DNA of 64,000 nt from Nymphaea colorata (GCF_008831285.2 NC_045150.1:2182001-2246000); one strand, 5' to 3'. Numbered from the stretch's first letter, positions 35,231 through 48,830 are shown. Notes: generated by a model from the sequence alone, not told the origin. Made by a program: numbers and translations.

Positions 35231-37136
35231 CTTGGGTGGCCTTCAAGCTCACTGATAAATGTACTTTTGGTGACAATGCTTTTTAAAACGAAGCTCATAG
35301 GAAATGCCACATTTTGTCTTCTCATCATTTGTACTTGAAATTAGGTGTAAGTTTGGAGACTAAACAATCTTAATGAAGTTGGTGCAACATGGAGGTTGGT
35401 AGGCAGCCGATCTCAGTTACAAAATCACATGACATTGGTAGCTTGTGCTACAAAAGAGTGGAGTACCAATATGTAAGTTGAAGCATAACAGGAGCATCAT
35501 CCTAAGACACCATAAGTTGGAAGCTTCGGCTCTCAGCAGAGCATTAGACATTTAAAGAATAAACTGGCACGGTAGCTCTCCCTCATGTTGCATCTAAAGT
35601 TTAGAGAAGAGAAAGGCAACATAACACTTTAAATATAGGACTTATTCATCTTAAATACTTGAAAATTAAAGTCGATAGACATCTTTCATCTTACAAAGTT
35701 AGTTGGTGCTTACAAAATAATTGTGCTTGTCCAATATGAACATTTATTTTTTTTTGGTGATGTTAGAGCTACACCATAATGAACTTTCTCATTAACGGTT
35801 GCATAGTTTTATCAAAACATTGAAAATGCAGTCAAGTTTGATAGTAAAAATGTATTCACTAACCTTACTGTGTGAAGCATACATTGATTCAACCAATAAA
35901 ACAAAAGATATTCAACCATGACTGTGGGTTTTTATGTGTTTAAAAGTTAAAAAGTTTCTCCAAAATATCATGCATCTTAACTGAATTATACAAAGTAGAA
36001 CTCAAATTTATCTCCATACATAATATTGGCTGCAAATGGTTTGCTTGTCCCATGAGAGTGACTTGTGTGAGGCTAAGTTGGTGGGACACTATAAATTCAA
36101 AAACAACATGGAGTGTCTCTCGCCATAAATATAGAGCTAGATGTAAGGGAAGCAAATATATATTCTAAGAGGGCATTTGATAAGGAAACTCATTTTTTAG
36201 AGCATATGTTTCTTTAATACATGTCTCGAGAGCACCAAACTCTCGTTTGAAGCAATATGATGTGATTTAGATAAGTAGTTGGCAAACTTGTGACTCAAAC
36301 TCCGATAAGTAGATGACCGGGTCACTGGATCAACGAGCTGACTCGTCGACACGGTTTAGTATTCAAAAAACCAAAATTAACTTGTTGCGATCAATTTTTA
36401 CAACTTGATTTGTCAGTTTGGATGGCAGATTGAACGGTAGATTTTTGCCGCATCCAAAATTAATCAGATGTTTGTATATTTTGAATTTAAATTCAGATTT
36501 GAATGCAAACCGATCAAAAGAGTTCTTATACCGTATCTGAATCCAGATTTAAAAACTGAACTCTCAATCTAACTTTTAAGTCCAATCCGAGTCCATCCTT
36601 TTTTAAAAAAAAAAAACAAACAAACTGCAGTATTATGTACTAAAAATCTGCTTTCAAAATGCTTAGATATTGGATATGCAATATTCATCGAAAACCAAAT
36701 TTTATTTCATTTCTAATTAGAATCCGATCCAACATTTATTGAAATCTGAATCTGACCATATGCCATTTCTTATATCTCTAAATCTGATTCAATTTCATAA
36801 TTGAATTGTAAATGTTTTTTCATATCTGACTTCTTTTAAGCAATTCGATCCAATTTCTGCTCCAAATTTGATCCATTGGCAATATTCCCGGATATGGAAG
36901 GTATAGTTGGATGTTAGAAATTCTTTTTTTTTTTTTTTAATGTCATTGGCTTAAAAATTTCTTCGTCGAACATCATTCTGTTCCCCATTTGTTTTTCTTG
37001 TTGTGTTTGGTCTTTTCTTATGCTTCTCATGCCACCAATTTTTTTCCTCTCCACAATGATTATCTTTCTTGGGTGGGCTCTGGCAAGTACTGGACAAATG
37101 GTCTAACCCACTACCCAATTGAGCCGGGCCGCGGCT

Positions 37137-37228
37137 GGACCTTAGGGAGCCAAGAGCCGGGCTAGGTCCACCCCCATTGGCCGGACCTTAGGGAGCCAAG
37201 AGCCGGGTTAGGTCCATGCCCATTGGCG
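37137..37228. repeat. 46-bp GC-rich tandem repeat, two copies
   Basis: The unit ggaccttagggagccaagag and onward occurs at 37137 and 37183 with about three differences. Confidence 0.85.
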
Positions 37229-37379
37229 ACGTTTGTGCATTGGCAGACAAACTGGTCCGGTCCGGCCTGATAATTAGTCGCTGATTCGCCCAACTTGATG
37301 GGCAACCCTATGCACAAACAGCGACTTACACGTGCCAAACTCACTCTCAATGAATAATGCCAACATGTAGGGTTTTGTC

Positions 37380-37516
37380 AAGGGATAGTGTCAAAAAAGT
37401 TCTGGTCAAGAAGTATTAGTTAAAGGAATACCAATATCTACATAAAAGTAAGCATTTTTTTTGTTTAGCTATGTGGGCAATTGCCCACACAATTCCAACA
37501 TCTGCCTCTGCCCCTG
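37380..37516. mobile_element. hAT MITE, CAGGGG family, shorter variant
   Basis: Right end gcctctgcccctg, left end aagggatagtg (worn). Flanks gttttgtc (37372-37379) and attttatc (37517-37524) match at six of eight positions. Contains gtgggcaattgcccacac, a perfect palindrome shared by the family. Confidence 0.6.
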
Positions 37517-37546
37517 ATTTTATCAATCAGGAAGAGAGAGAGAGAG

Positions 37547-37551
<5 letters not shown>

Positions 37552-37601
<50 letters not shown>
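37552..37601. repeat. (AT)n microsatellite
   Basis: About 25 AT units after a GA tract (37532-37545). Confidence 0.95.
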
Positions 37602-37602
<1 letters not shown>

Positions 37603-38360
37603 CATATTAGATGCAAAAATTTATATCAACTTTGAATCTGTTTGATAATTAGATTTGGGTGTAGCTGGCGATGCAAGGAAAGATGTATGGAGCAAGAAGA
37701 AAAAGAGTCAACGCTCATAAATTTATTGTAACATGGAAGATACTATATAGCATGTAAAAGGTTTAAGCAAGAGCAATTAAGAAATAAAGGAGATGTGAAT
37801 TGAACTTAAAACTTACGCTATTGCCAATACCAAAGTTTAGTTTTCAAGCAATATTTTGCATTAAACACGGTTTTAGTTTTGTTTAAGCAAAATACTCGAT
37901 CAAATTTGGATTTAATTAAATATCTTATATTCAATATCCATACATTTTAGAAGTCCGTTTTTAACACATGTTTGTGTAATTAGGATTCTATTGTATATTT
38001 AAACGTTGGATTCATATTCAATTATGAATTTACAAGTCAGATTTTGCATCTTGTCCGGATTTTCTTGATTTGGAGTGTGGGATCCAAATTCAGAGCCAAA
38101 CATATGATAAATTGGATGTGGTAAAAGGTATATATAATTCAAATCCAATCAATCATCACCCATACTCACAACTAAAGCGCAACTAGATGGCAAGGCAGCT
38201 CATGAAAAAAAGGGTCTGATTTTGAATCTCTATAGTCGTTGTCATGTACTACTTTCTTGAACTGCAAACTATGTATTCATTGGTCCGGAAGTGAACGTAA
38301 GTTTTCCTAGATCTTGAAATAGCTTTGAACTCCAAGGGAAAAGGGGAAGAGGGGTTTTGG

Positions 38361-38692
38361 TAGGGCTGAACAACAAGTCGAGCTAGCTCGACTCGTTAAA
38401 GCTCGGCTTGTAAACAAGTTCGAGCCGAATCATTTAGTTAACGAGTTGAGCTCGACGACTCATTCAAATAATCGAGTTGAGTTCGACCTCAACACGTAAT
38501 TGCCGAGTCAGGCTCGAGCATTAATGGCGTTTGTCGAGCCTTAATCAAGTCTATATATTCAAACGAGTTTACGAGTTTGTCGAGCCTTAATTGAGTCGAG
38601 CTCGAGCTCAACACGTAACAGTGAATATCAATTATATTCTTACGAGTTTGTCGAGCTCGATGTGACTGAATTCGGGCTGGTGTTCACCTCTA
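38361..38692. mobile_element. hAT MITE, TAGGGCTG family, perfect target duplication
   Basis: Left end tagggctgaacaac, right end gtgttcacctcta. The octamer ggttttgg stands on both sides (38353-38360 and 38693-38700). 332 bp, non-coding, dense in cgagtcgag and gagctcgag motifs. Confidence 0.85.
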
Positions 38693-39874
38693 GGTTTTGG
38701 CCTCTCATTGGGGCGATGAGACCCACTCAACAACATGTTTGCCAGAGCAAGCAATTGACACCTGTGATATTTGGACCACTGGCTGCTAGCACTTCTTTCT
38801 GATATTTCTAAAAGCTAAGTTAAGTTTATTCCTTTAAATATCCAGCTTTAAATTCATTCTCAAAGTACAGCCACAAACTCTAAAGTAAAAGGTGAGATTC
38901 AATCGATCAAACTTTGGTGGTTTCATCTTAAGCATGAGAGAGGAGGAGGAGCACATGGTTTCACACCCTGGAAGTGAGATTCTTGGGAAGCAAGCTGTCA
39001 AAGATTTTAGAACCTTGCCTTTGGCAAGCATTAGAATGGCTTCATTACCAATTTTGGGACAATAAATCCATGTTTGACTGGAATTTTTAAGTCCAAATCA
39101 CGATGTTTATTAACAATGGAAGACTTTTTTTTCTTTTCTTGTCGGACTAAATGTTGTGAATGAGGTTTCGATCTCCTATGCATTGGCCTCTATGGCATCT
39201 TGTGTATCAAATTTTTAATTTAATAACTAATTAATTAATTAATATTTTAAAATATTTACTCAAATATAGAAAGCCTTTAGTGTTAAAAAACTATATCATT
39301 TTTTAGAGGGATTTAAACAATAGGGCCCCAGAACTAAACCCACCTTAAATTGGCGAATTCAATTGGAACGAGTGGCAAACCAATTCGATCTAAAGGGTGC
39401 TTTTACTTTTTTTAATTGATTTTTTGAATATTTTTAAAAATTCTAGCAAATTTCATTAATGTTTAATACATTGAAATATTTTTTTTAATATTTATTTATA
39501 GGAAACTACTTTTGATGTAAAAACTCATGACAGCAACTAAACTTAGGATTCCATAAGCCGTCCAATTTATAACATATTTGATATTTACAAAATTAGTTTT
39601 ATATATAAAATATAATGTAAGAGTGGACGCTGGCAAGAGATCAAATGGCGCTGAGGGTAAGGCATCGTTGCCAGAGTGATACCCTCGAGGCAAGCGTGGG
39701 GCCCCCCGTGAATGGATCCAAAAAAGAGAGTGGGACCACGCACGAGGCCCCGCCTGACCCGCTTCCAACCGGATCGAGCCAAGACAGAAACCCCACGACT
39801 CGCTCTCGCTCTCCCTACCCGACCCAAAGGTAAAACAAAATATTTCAGTTACGGTCCTACTTCTCTATCATATT

Positions 39875-39882
39875 TATAAATA
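39875..39882 (+). promoter_or_regulatory. Possible TATA box of the BTB/POZ gene
   Basis: The octamer tataaata matches the plant consensus and lies 360 bp upstream of the ATG at 40242. A leader of about 330 nt would follow. A GC-rich block at 39640-39830 lies just upstream and may be part of the promoter. Confidence 0.4.
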
Positions 39883-40241
39883 AATGCCTTATCTTCCCTA
39901 GTTTTCCCATCACCGACTTCTCTTTCTTACGGTAGCCAGAGAAATGAGATATCTCAGCTTAAGTAGTTTGTTGAAGTAAGATGGGAAAAAAATTACATAA
40001 CATAAGAGTGGTAAAGCAAGAAATTTCTGGAGTTGAAGCTCGTACGTGGAGTTTTAGGTGAAATGATCTGGGTTAAATTGAAACAGTTCCTTAATAATAA
40101 TAAAATGTAAATACTAATATTAGTTACTAATAATTGGGGGAAGGATGAAATGTGAAATAGCGGGGGAAGACGGAGTGGGGAGGCAAGATCGGAGTGGAGA
40201 TCCGCGAGCGCAGCTGCTCCGGCGCACTGCCTGCCGCTCCG

Positions 40242-43200
40242 ATGTCGGACTCCGGCGTGCGGCGGAAGTCGCCCGGCGGACGGGCCAAGCGGGGGTTTCG
40301 GCATAACTGGTGCTGCTCATCGATGGCCCCCGCTAGCCCGGATGACCATTACCACCATCCGTCCCGCAACCTCCACAGCCACCGGCGGCAACAGAGCCGT
40401 CGCCCAAAATCACCCTCCAGCAGCAGGAAGTCCGGTTCCAATCCGCCGGAATCGCCGGTATCCAGCCGACTGGGCCTGGGGTTCATCGACCGCCGCCGGA
40501 TCCTTTCCCCCGGTAGGGTTTCGCCCATCGAGTCGGCCTCCACGGGTTTCGATCTCGAGCAGGAGCAAGGGTCCCCTACTGCTCCACCTGTTCCGCCGCC
40601 TCCTCCTCCTCCTCCTCTCCCTTCTCCTTCTCACCCGCCTGCACCTCCTCAGCCGGTGCTTCCGCCTGTGCCAAGCTTGGATGCCGGGGACGCCTTGGTG
40701 CCCCCGACCGCAACCGGCGGGGAGAGCAGCGGAGATGCGTCTGCGCGAGGTTGCGACGTGAGACTCAGCCTGAGAGGGAAGGGTGGGCAGAGGATCCTCA
40801 TGGATCTGCATTCTGAGATTCTTTGCTCAAGGAGCTCGGTGTTTGCTGCGAAGATCTCGGAGTCGAGAGCGGCGGCGTCCGGCCCGGACAGTGGGCCGAG
40901 GAGGTGCTGGGTTGAGGTCGTTGACGTGAGCGACGTGGAGGCTTACAGGGAAACCATCGAGCTCATGTACGAGAGGAACGTTCCTGGGCGGCTAATGAAG
41001 GCTGGTGTCTCGCGATGCATCCGCATGCTTGAGGTGATCATCGATTAGGTTTCTTCCTTCTGTTAAGTGATTTTGGTTCTTTGTTGTTGCTGATTCCGTT
41101 TCTTCTTCTGATTTTGTTTTGTGGGTTAATTTTTCCTACTTCCATTAATCGTACCTTTTTTCTTTTCGTCTCAATTTCTGTTTCTCTTTACTCTTTGAAT
41201 TCATTTTGAGCTTATCTAATTAATAAATGGGAAAGGTTTCAACTTCAAGCACGAGTCTTTGCTCAAGCACGGGAACGCGTGGCGATAATATGACTTAGAA
41301 TAATATCATCCAGTTTTATCTGTTTTGGACGAAATTTTTCCTGTGTTTTCCTCTATCTCCCTCTACTTTGTGTCTTTTAAGTCCCGTTCGTGTCTGCGAT
41401 CGATAACCTTTTAGCTAACATGGTGGGATGTTCTCAACTGAGCTGCCTTTCATGGTACAATAGGGAATTATGGTACAATAGGGAATTTGCACATCTCAAG
41501 AGCAAGTGGAAATCTGTCTTGGCTGCTTCTTCTAGCATTTCGGTCTAGTCAACTAGTCAGCCTAATCATATGGACACACACCCAAAAAACATGGTAATAT
41601 GTATCGTCATTTTTTTCAAAAATAATGGAAAAGCACAAGAAAATAAAGGAAATCATAACAAGGAGAAATCACAATATTGTGAAACAAAAGCCCAAATGAA
41701 AATATCACTTTTTTCCTTTGTCTCAAATTTCTAAAAATATATTTGAAACACTTTATATTTTATTAACTAGCTTGAATTTTTTGCCAAGTTTTTAGGAAAA
41801 ACAAATAGAAAACTTAATTTTTTCTATTATATTTTTAATTTTTAATTTCCTAGATCCTCATGAGAAAACATGAACTTCCCAATTAATACCTGAGAATAAC
41901 TTCTTTGGTAAAGAATCTGATAATATAGTCAATCAACTTGGACAGTGACTAGTCCTTACTAATTCTTTTAGGGCCTTGAACAACGGTGCCCATTGTCCAG
42001 CGTCAAATATTCACAACTTAGAATAAGACGCAGGTTTCATATACATCTAACTTTTACAAGATAGGGAAATGGCTGAGCATATATTGTATAAATTAATCAA
42101 TAAGAAGGGAGCAGGAATTGGAGGAAAGGGTTCTTTCCCCTTTTCATAGACAACTGTTGGAGAATGGAGACTGGTTCCTGAATCAGAAGGATCAGATTCT
42201 CACGATAACTAGCTTGCACTTGTAAATTCTATCACTTGATGTCAATTCCTTCACATGCATTTAGATGTATTACCTGAGGCTTCTATATTCTGTAATCTGA
42301 GGAAGATGTTTAAATTGTTTCGGGCAATCTGTTTAGTCCTTAGTGTATGTTGCTATGAGGACCTATGCAAACATCTTCACTAGGATCCTTCACATTATCT
42401 TACACTCCTTTATGGTACTGTCCTTGGACCATTAGTTGTTTCTATGCTACTTTTTCAATTTGCTACTTTATCAAGTTTTCATGTAAAAGGTGAACGGTCT
42501 AGATATCTAGACGAAGATGGTATCAGACATATGGGTTTGTCCATTTTCATTATGGAATCAATGAGTAGAGCATGGGGGCCTCTTTTTTGTCATTCATGAT
42601 TGATTTATTGCTTATGACCTTCTGGACGTCCCTGAAAACTCAAAAATAGCAAAACCTTGAAGCATGCATTAAGGCCTCCTTTGATTCATGCGTGTTTGAT
42701 ATTATTGCCTATGACATTCTGGGCATCATCAACAGCTCAAAAGTAAGAAAACCTAGAAGCATGTTTGAGTAATTGACTCCTTATCTTCAACATTTGTTTC
42801 CTACTCTTTCCTAGCCACATTCATCACAATGGTGCTGGTTTCTTTTGTCCCATTCCCAGTTCCCAAACTGTTTCCTTGCACTTTTTCGTCACACTGCATA
42901 TAGATTGTATGATTCTGTTATTAAGCATGTGTACTGTAGTTGGTGTCTTTCCTTTCCTCTTTTTATAGCTTCTGTCAGCAGCAACATCCCATCCTTTTCA
43001 TGGTAGCAACTGGCGATGCTCTCTTCATTATTCCATACTTTATACGTTATTTGGAGGATATGAGGCATGATACATCAGCACATGGCTTTTGAGGCCAGTG
43101 GGTATTCCTACCGTTCAAACCTTGATTTTAGGAGGTCAAAAAAAATTTCATTGCAATTTGTGAACACAAAGATTTTTCCTTTTTCAAGTTGGCAACTTGG

Positions 43201-44360
43201 TGCCGTTGTTAATGTGATGAAAAGAAAGTGATCCCCATGCCATTGTTGGTTTCGTTCCCTTTACTTGATGGTGCTTTGTTTTTCCTCTTATCCATCTTCC
43301 TTTATTTTCTGTCTTGGCACTTGCTGTATTCACGAAATACACTCTTTCTGTTGCCAAAGTATCCTTTGCACATTTTGTATGTAAGACTTGCTAAAAGTGG
43401 CTCTGTTGGGGCTGGCGTTAGGTGTCATTCTCCATCATGTTTGAGCTGGGTGTGAGGTCATGCCTTCAATATCTTGAAGCCGTCCCATGGACTGAGGAGG
43501 AAGAAGAAGCACTGCGCAACCTTTTCACTAAACACAAGTTTGACAAAGTGATTGCACAAGAGGTGCTAGCCAGGCTCCATCCACAAGAACCCCCCTCTTG
43601 TCAAAAACTTACGATGCGTCTGATTCAGTCCGTTGCAAGTGGAACAGACGACAAAGCAAGAAGGGAACTCAAATCCCTAGTTCAGGGGCTTCTGTCCAAG
43701 AGCTCAGTATACCAAAAGGATCCACATGACCTCAACAAGGATGAGATCTACAGCATGTGCAATTCCTGTCTTCAGTCATTGACTGCACTTTTCCTAGAAG
43801 CCACCAACTCTTCCCCTGATGACCGAACAACTAAAGAGTCTATGCCCTTGATTGCAAGGATGTCATTGCAGGTTGACAATCTTACTTGGTTACTGGAGAT
43901 TCTGATAGAAAAGCAAATGGCGGAGGAATTTGTGGGTATTTGGGCGGATCAGTCCAAGTTGCTGATGCTGTATAAAGAGACATCGGCAATGGTTCGGTAT
44001 GAAGTTAGCCGAGTTTCAGCTTGTTTGTTTCTTGCCATGGGCAGGGGTCGCCTGCAATCTTCAGGTGCTGTCAGGTGCCGTTTTGTGGAGGTGTGGCTGG
44101 GGCCAATGCTGGTGGACTTTGGGTGGCTGCAGAGATGCAGCAAAGGGCTTGATATGAAACTCTTAGAGGAGGCAATTGGGCAGACGGTTCTCACGCTTCC
44201 GCTGAAGAACCAGCAGAGCCTGCTCATGTGCTGGTTTGAGTGCTTCACCAAGCATGGTAACGAGTGCCCAAACTTGAGCAAGGCGTTCCAGATCTGGTGG
44301 CGCAGGTCATTCTCTAAAGCATCAGATATTCAGAGTGGTGTTATGTACGCCCCATGTTAA
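40242..44360 (+). CDS. BTB/POZ domain protein of the At2g13690/At1g63850 type
   Basis: Two exons, 40242-41033 and 43422-44360, joined by a 2388-bp GT-AG intron in phase 0 (MLE then VSFSIMFELG), give 576 residues. I start at the ATG giving MSDSGVRRKSPGG. Residues 1-110 are basic and Ser/Arg-rich, 111-146 are proline-rich, and the BTB/POZ fold begins at about 169 (GCDVRLSLRGKGGQRILMDL) and continues to the exon junction. The second exon holds LEAVPWTEEEEE and a long helical C-terminal region with AMVRYEVSRVSACLF and MLVDFGWLQ, typical of this plant subfamily (resemblance from memory). BTB proteins often act as adaptors for cullin-3 ubiquitin ligases; the substrate and role of this subfamily are not established. 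Exon 1 is very GC-rich, exon 2 less so. The gene looks intact. Confidence 0.9.
41034..43421 (+). other. Long intron of the BTB/POZ gene
   Basis: Starts gtgatc and ends gcgttag. AT-rich, no transposon ends, RNA genes or nested open frames were recognised. Confidence 0.8.
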
Positions 44361-45459
44361 AGACCCCCCAACCTCCTCTCTCTCTTCCCTCTCTGATATG
44401 TCCATGTTGTATCGTTGTGGTGATATGCCACTAAGAAGGTGCGGATTATTCGTGTGGCATCTCTCTCTCTCTTTCAGCCTTGCTGCAATTTCTCGTTGAA
44501 AATGCAATTAGCCGACTACCATGTTGTATTTGAACTTTCAGCTGCAATATGTTGTGCCACCTGTAAAGTTCTACATTCTCATGTTTTCCTACCAGTTCTT
44601 GGATTGCGCCCGTGAAATGTGTGCACATATCAAGAAATCCATAGAGTTCCTTTTCCAAAATTAGAGGCAAGGCTTGGGCTGCTACAAGGGAATTTCTGTT
44701 CCAATGAAAAGATGCTAGGAAGTTTCTGTTATTTTGAACGCTGCTAGACTAGAAAATGAATTCCTGAGCAACTGAATCTCAACAGGAACCGGTGGATGTT
44801 CAGTTGTCAAGCTTGCGACTCATTGTTCTTGGTGCTTCTTTACTAGCCTGTTCGGTCCTTCGTTATTTCACAGGTTTATGTCCTCCTCTCAAGACAGGAG
44901 CAAGGAGATGATCAGTTCAAGACCACTAGGTGGAGTTTCGGAGCCCGAGCAACAGGAGTGACGGCAAAGCGGCAATCAACCTCGCAGGGGCTTCTGTAAT
45001 TTGACAGAATCAAATTTCTATCGAGGGGCATTTTCATCTTTAAAAAAAAAACCTTCCCTGCTTGTCCTTATGGGTGCGTTAGTTCTTTTTGCTTTTTAGA
45101 AGGGCAATTCTGTCATTTACATACATAGATTTAGAATTCTGATATTAACTTTTTTTTTATTCGTACTTGATTCCGAATATGTTTATATCCGAAAAAGTAG
45201 ATGAGTTAAGGGCAGTGTCCAAGGGTTGTGAAGCATTTGAACGTCCTTCTAACAAGTTGTGAAGAAAATATTCACCAATTTAGGAACAGAGAATGCAGGA
45301 CAAAGCTTCAGTTTAGAAAGATGTAGGCAACCTAAGACAGGTTTCAGTAACAGAGATGGTAATAGATGCATACTTGGAGCTTCACCGTGGCAAAGCGTTC
45401 CACTCATGAATTTGAAACCACCAAGTATTCTAAGTTTTGGTTCTGGCGAGGAACAAAAA

Positions 45460-45578
45460 GCCAAGGCTTCCCCTCATTTCCTTGCCCCAGGGTTTAGGAC
45501 TGCGCCGAGGGGAATCGAAGCACAGACTGGCCTTTTACAAGTCATTGGTCCACCAAACCCCTTGAGACCCAACGCTCT
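45460..45578 (-). mobile_element. tRNA-derived SINE-like unit
   Basis: On the minus strand ggggtttggtggaccaatgac resembles a polymerase III A box region and tgcttcgattcccc a B box, about 30 bp apart. The same head, with similar sequence between the boxes (aaaaggcca), is found at 50160-50242. No target duplication was fixed. Confidence 0.4.
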
Positions 45579-46589
45579 TTAAGTTTTCGTTGAATTTGGA
45601 AATGTGCACTTCATGGCAATCAAAAACACTTGAATTTGCAAGTTGCAACCATTATTTTAAAGATGCATTTCCGCAAATCTAATCATTTGATAAGTACTTT
45701 CTGGAATCTGTATATAATATCTTTCCGATGTATATTCCAAACTTTATGTGTTTTTATAAATTGATGGTGATGAATCTTTTTTGCTTATGTCTAAGTTAGA
45801 TATTTTCGCTTCTTAAAGTTTTTTGGGCTGAGAATGACACTCATATTTTGATTTTTCAAGAAACAGTACGTCTATGCTAAAACAACGAATGACGTAATCA
45901 CAGCATGATCTAAAGACCCTACATCTAAATGGACCATACTCCAAAAAAGAATTTACTATTGCCTAAGTTTTAATTTTAATTTTTGAGAGAGAAAGAGACC
46001 ACTCATACTTTATTTACTCAAGCTCAACCTTCCAAGAAGAGTAGCCTGTAGCGCCCTATGGAAACCGAACAAGTTAACAGCAGATGTGATACCTTACATG
46101 CCCTTCACCCGACCAGTTACAATATGCCCCTTGCTGCACGCACGCAATAGAGAGAGATAGAGAGAGAGAGAGAGAGTTTTAGAAAGTTACAGAAGGCGCT
46201 TAACATTTAGGCAAATAACATGTCAATGTGTTTAAAAGCTAACAAATAGGCGACCCTAACTCTTTCAAAGAAATTTACAGCAATAAAAACATTATTTTTT
46301 GATATGAAATGGCAAAGTACATCTTATAAATTATGAATCCCCATTCCTTTGGCCAATGAAAGCATATTTTTTATTTTTTTGTTAAAAATTAATAGTTTTG
46401 TCAATAGCAGCTCTTCTAAGAATTTCTTTTGAGTGCCTGTTTATTAACTTCTCATCATAAATTCTGATTTGTTATTTGCCCAAACATTAGGTGCCTTTTT
46501 GCAATTTTTCAGAAAGAAAAAGTTCACTAAATACAAGGCTGGCCAACAAGCCACTCAAATCTGCAATTTGGTCTGAAATTCTCTCTCCC

Positions 46590-46595
<6 letters not shown>

Positions 46596-46644
<49 letters not shown>
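46596..46644. repeat. (AT)n microsatellite
   Basis: About 24 AT units after a CT-rich tract. Confidence 0.95.
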
Positions 46645-46651
<7 letters not shown>

Positions 46652-46729
46652 CGTAATTGGACCTGAGAGTGAATTATGGTTACTTCTTTCAATTTGAGAG
46701 CAGTGCTGTCACCTTTTGTCAATCAGCGT

Positions 46730-46860
46730 CCATGAGAATGGAGCTGATGAACGGCTTCGCATCAGCTTTACCAGCCTTTTGTCATTCAAATGAGTAGTGT
46801 CCATGAAAATCGAACTAACGACCCGCTTATCACCAACCTACCAGCCGGATTTGATTAACT
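46730..46860 (-). mobile_element. tRNA-derived SINE-like unit, partly duplicated inside
   Basis: Minus strand reads ggctggtaggttggtgataa (A-box like), then gttagttcgattttcatgga (B-box like) and actactc. The motif atggacactactc recurs in altered form (atggacgctg), suggesting an internal duplication. It resembles the plus-strand unit at 50325. Confidence 0.4.
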
Positions 46861-48686
46861 CGGTTGATAATTCACGAGATTTTACATTTTGAAGTTGTGG
46901 ACAGCGGATTTGCTTGTATCGCGGACTTTGTACGTGTACCTGTAGTGACTATGCGCCTTGTAGGAGAGGAGTCGTGCGGTCAAAGTAACTTTGTTTGAAG
47001 CATGCAGCAACCGTCTAAATATTAAACGCTCTTTGCTTGTCAAAGTCTGCAATCCTATCGTAGTTAGCAAGTAACTGCCCAACATTAATTATATATATAC
47101 CAATTAGAATATTCTTCTCTTTTTTCTGTTGGCCGTCCTCGCCCTCCGTTTCTTCTTCTTCTTATTTATTGTCAAAAACTGCATCATAATCGGTGAACCG
47201 GCCAGATTGATTGGCCTAATATGAGTTTCTTTGGAGGCCGTTTGGTAATAATAAGACAGTATTCCGTAAGTTGTGTCCAAGTTTTCACTAGTTTTTAGTA
47301 TGTTTTTATTTTTTATTTTTAATTATTTTGTATGCATTGTTTCACTTAATTCTCTTTTAAACCGACTTTCTATGATTCGGGGAATCGGCATCCTCGCCGA
47401 TTTGGTTTGTAAACTAACGAATCGGTTTTGTAATATTGCTCAAAATCAAATCATACTTTGGCCACATTTAACTTGAAGACGTTAATATAATCCACCTCGC
47501 AGGACACTCAGCACCATTCACGTCCATTAATGAGAGCTATATGACAATAATTTGATTATTGATCGGGATTTGAAATCTACGAATTGGATGTGGATATGAT
47601 GTGACATGCTTTTACTGATATGGCAAAAATCCGTAGTTCATCAAACTAGGGTCAAACCTAAGCTCCACATTGGATATCTTTATTTTACTTCTTTGCATTG
47701 AAAAAAGGTTGGATAGAGGGTTCGATCTTAAATCTATAGATTTCAAATCATGGGGATCTCAACTCCAAAGCTATCAAACACTCTAAAGGTTTTTTTACAT
47801 ATTTTTGTAATTAATAATAAGTTGTTATTCTTTTGAAAAGAAAAAAGGGATACATAATATAGGGCCCATAAAAAGTTCAAATCATATAGTGAAAGACCGT
47901 ATGCGGTATGCACATATTTGTACCAATGTTGTAAAAATGGGTTTCCAAAACCGAGTCAGTGGTGCTGCCGATTTAGTGAACCGGCCAAAAGATTCAAGAA
48001 ATCATTTTAAAAAACTTAAATGAAAATATACAATATAAACTACTAAAAATACCCAAAAAAAACTTAAAATTTCTCTTAAAATGGTTTAAAGTTAATATTA
48101 TGTAAAATACAAATAGAATCAAGTTGAATCATGATACAATGTCCAGACCAAAGTAGGAAGAAGGTACTAAAATTGATGGGAGTTATTGGGCTTAATAAGT
48201 CAAGACGATAAGGTTTGATTTTGAAGAAGACCATTATTTTAATCAGCGTAAAACATGTAAACTAAGCCGATTTGTTCATGATCAAATTTGAATACCATTG
48301 GAGCCAATGCGTTTTAGTGTATAAATTTTCTATAGTACACATTTTTAATTAAAATCAAACATTGTTGTTTATAAAGATGATCTTTAAATTAAGCCTTTGA
48401 AGTCAAATTGATGCATTAAAAAATAATTGCTTGAAACTATATTCAAACTTAAGAATGAAAAATAATGTGACTTGAATTCGACTTGTACAGCTCCGAGTTT
48501 TTAAATTATATATGCGACAAATCGAGCACTAGAATAGCTGCGTCTCAACTTCTTGCTTTTCTTTTCAGCAAAATCGATTGAAAGATAAAATTGTCCAGTG
48601 GTCATAGTGTTAGTGTGGCTGATCGGGCCGATATTGGTGAAATTTAATGTCATCAATTTGATTTTCATGAGCGTTACACTCATATG

Positions 48687-48830
48687 TAGAGATGTCAAAA
48701 GATCGGATTTGGATTGGATATATCTTTAATCATATCCGTTTTTTCATATATTTACATATTCGGATTCAAATTCGAATTTGAATAAAGAAAAAGCATATCT
48801 GAATCCGAATCGGCATTTTTGGATTCTGAT
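48687..48830. mobile_element. TAGRGATGTCAA-group MITE, left part
   Basis: Begins tagagatgtcaaaagatcgg and continues with gaatttgaataaagaaaaag as in the element at 32497. The right end was not identified. Confidence 0.45.

Larger units (their letters stand above)
30030..39640. other. Gene-free spacer with MITEs and microsatellites
   Basis: No gene was recognised. It contains the hAT elements, tandem repeats and AT tracts listed separately. A short unit recurs at about 30785-30925 and 33838-33945 (gtgaggtgg, then gatgacaact, then aaaaccccaca), and another at about 13315-13415 and 35470-35545 (atatgtaagttgaa, then ttggctct or ttcggctct); both look like relics of dispersed repeats. An open frame at 31678-31875 matches nothing known. 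Confidence 0.55.

Noticed and set aside
40194-40241. Earlier in-frame GTG start for the BTB protein
   Set aside because: Plants rarely use GTG; the ATG at 40242 gives a start resembling related proteins.
40342-40811. Alternative open frames across the BTB first exon
   Set aside because: They arise from GC-rich, proline-coding sequence; the BTB frame has the family motifs and joins exon 2 in phase.
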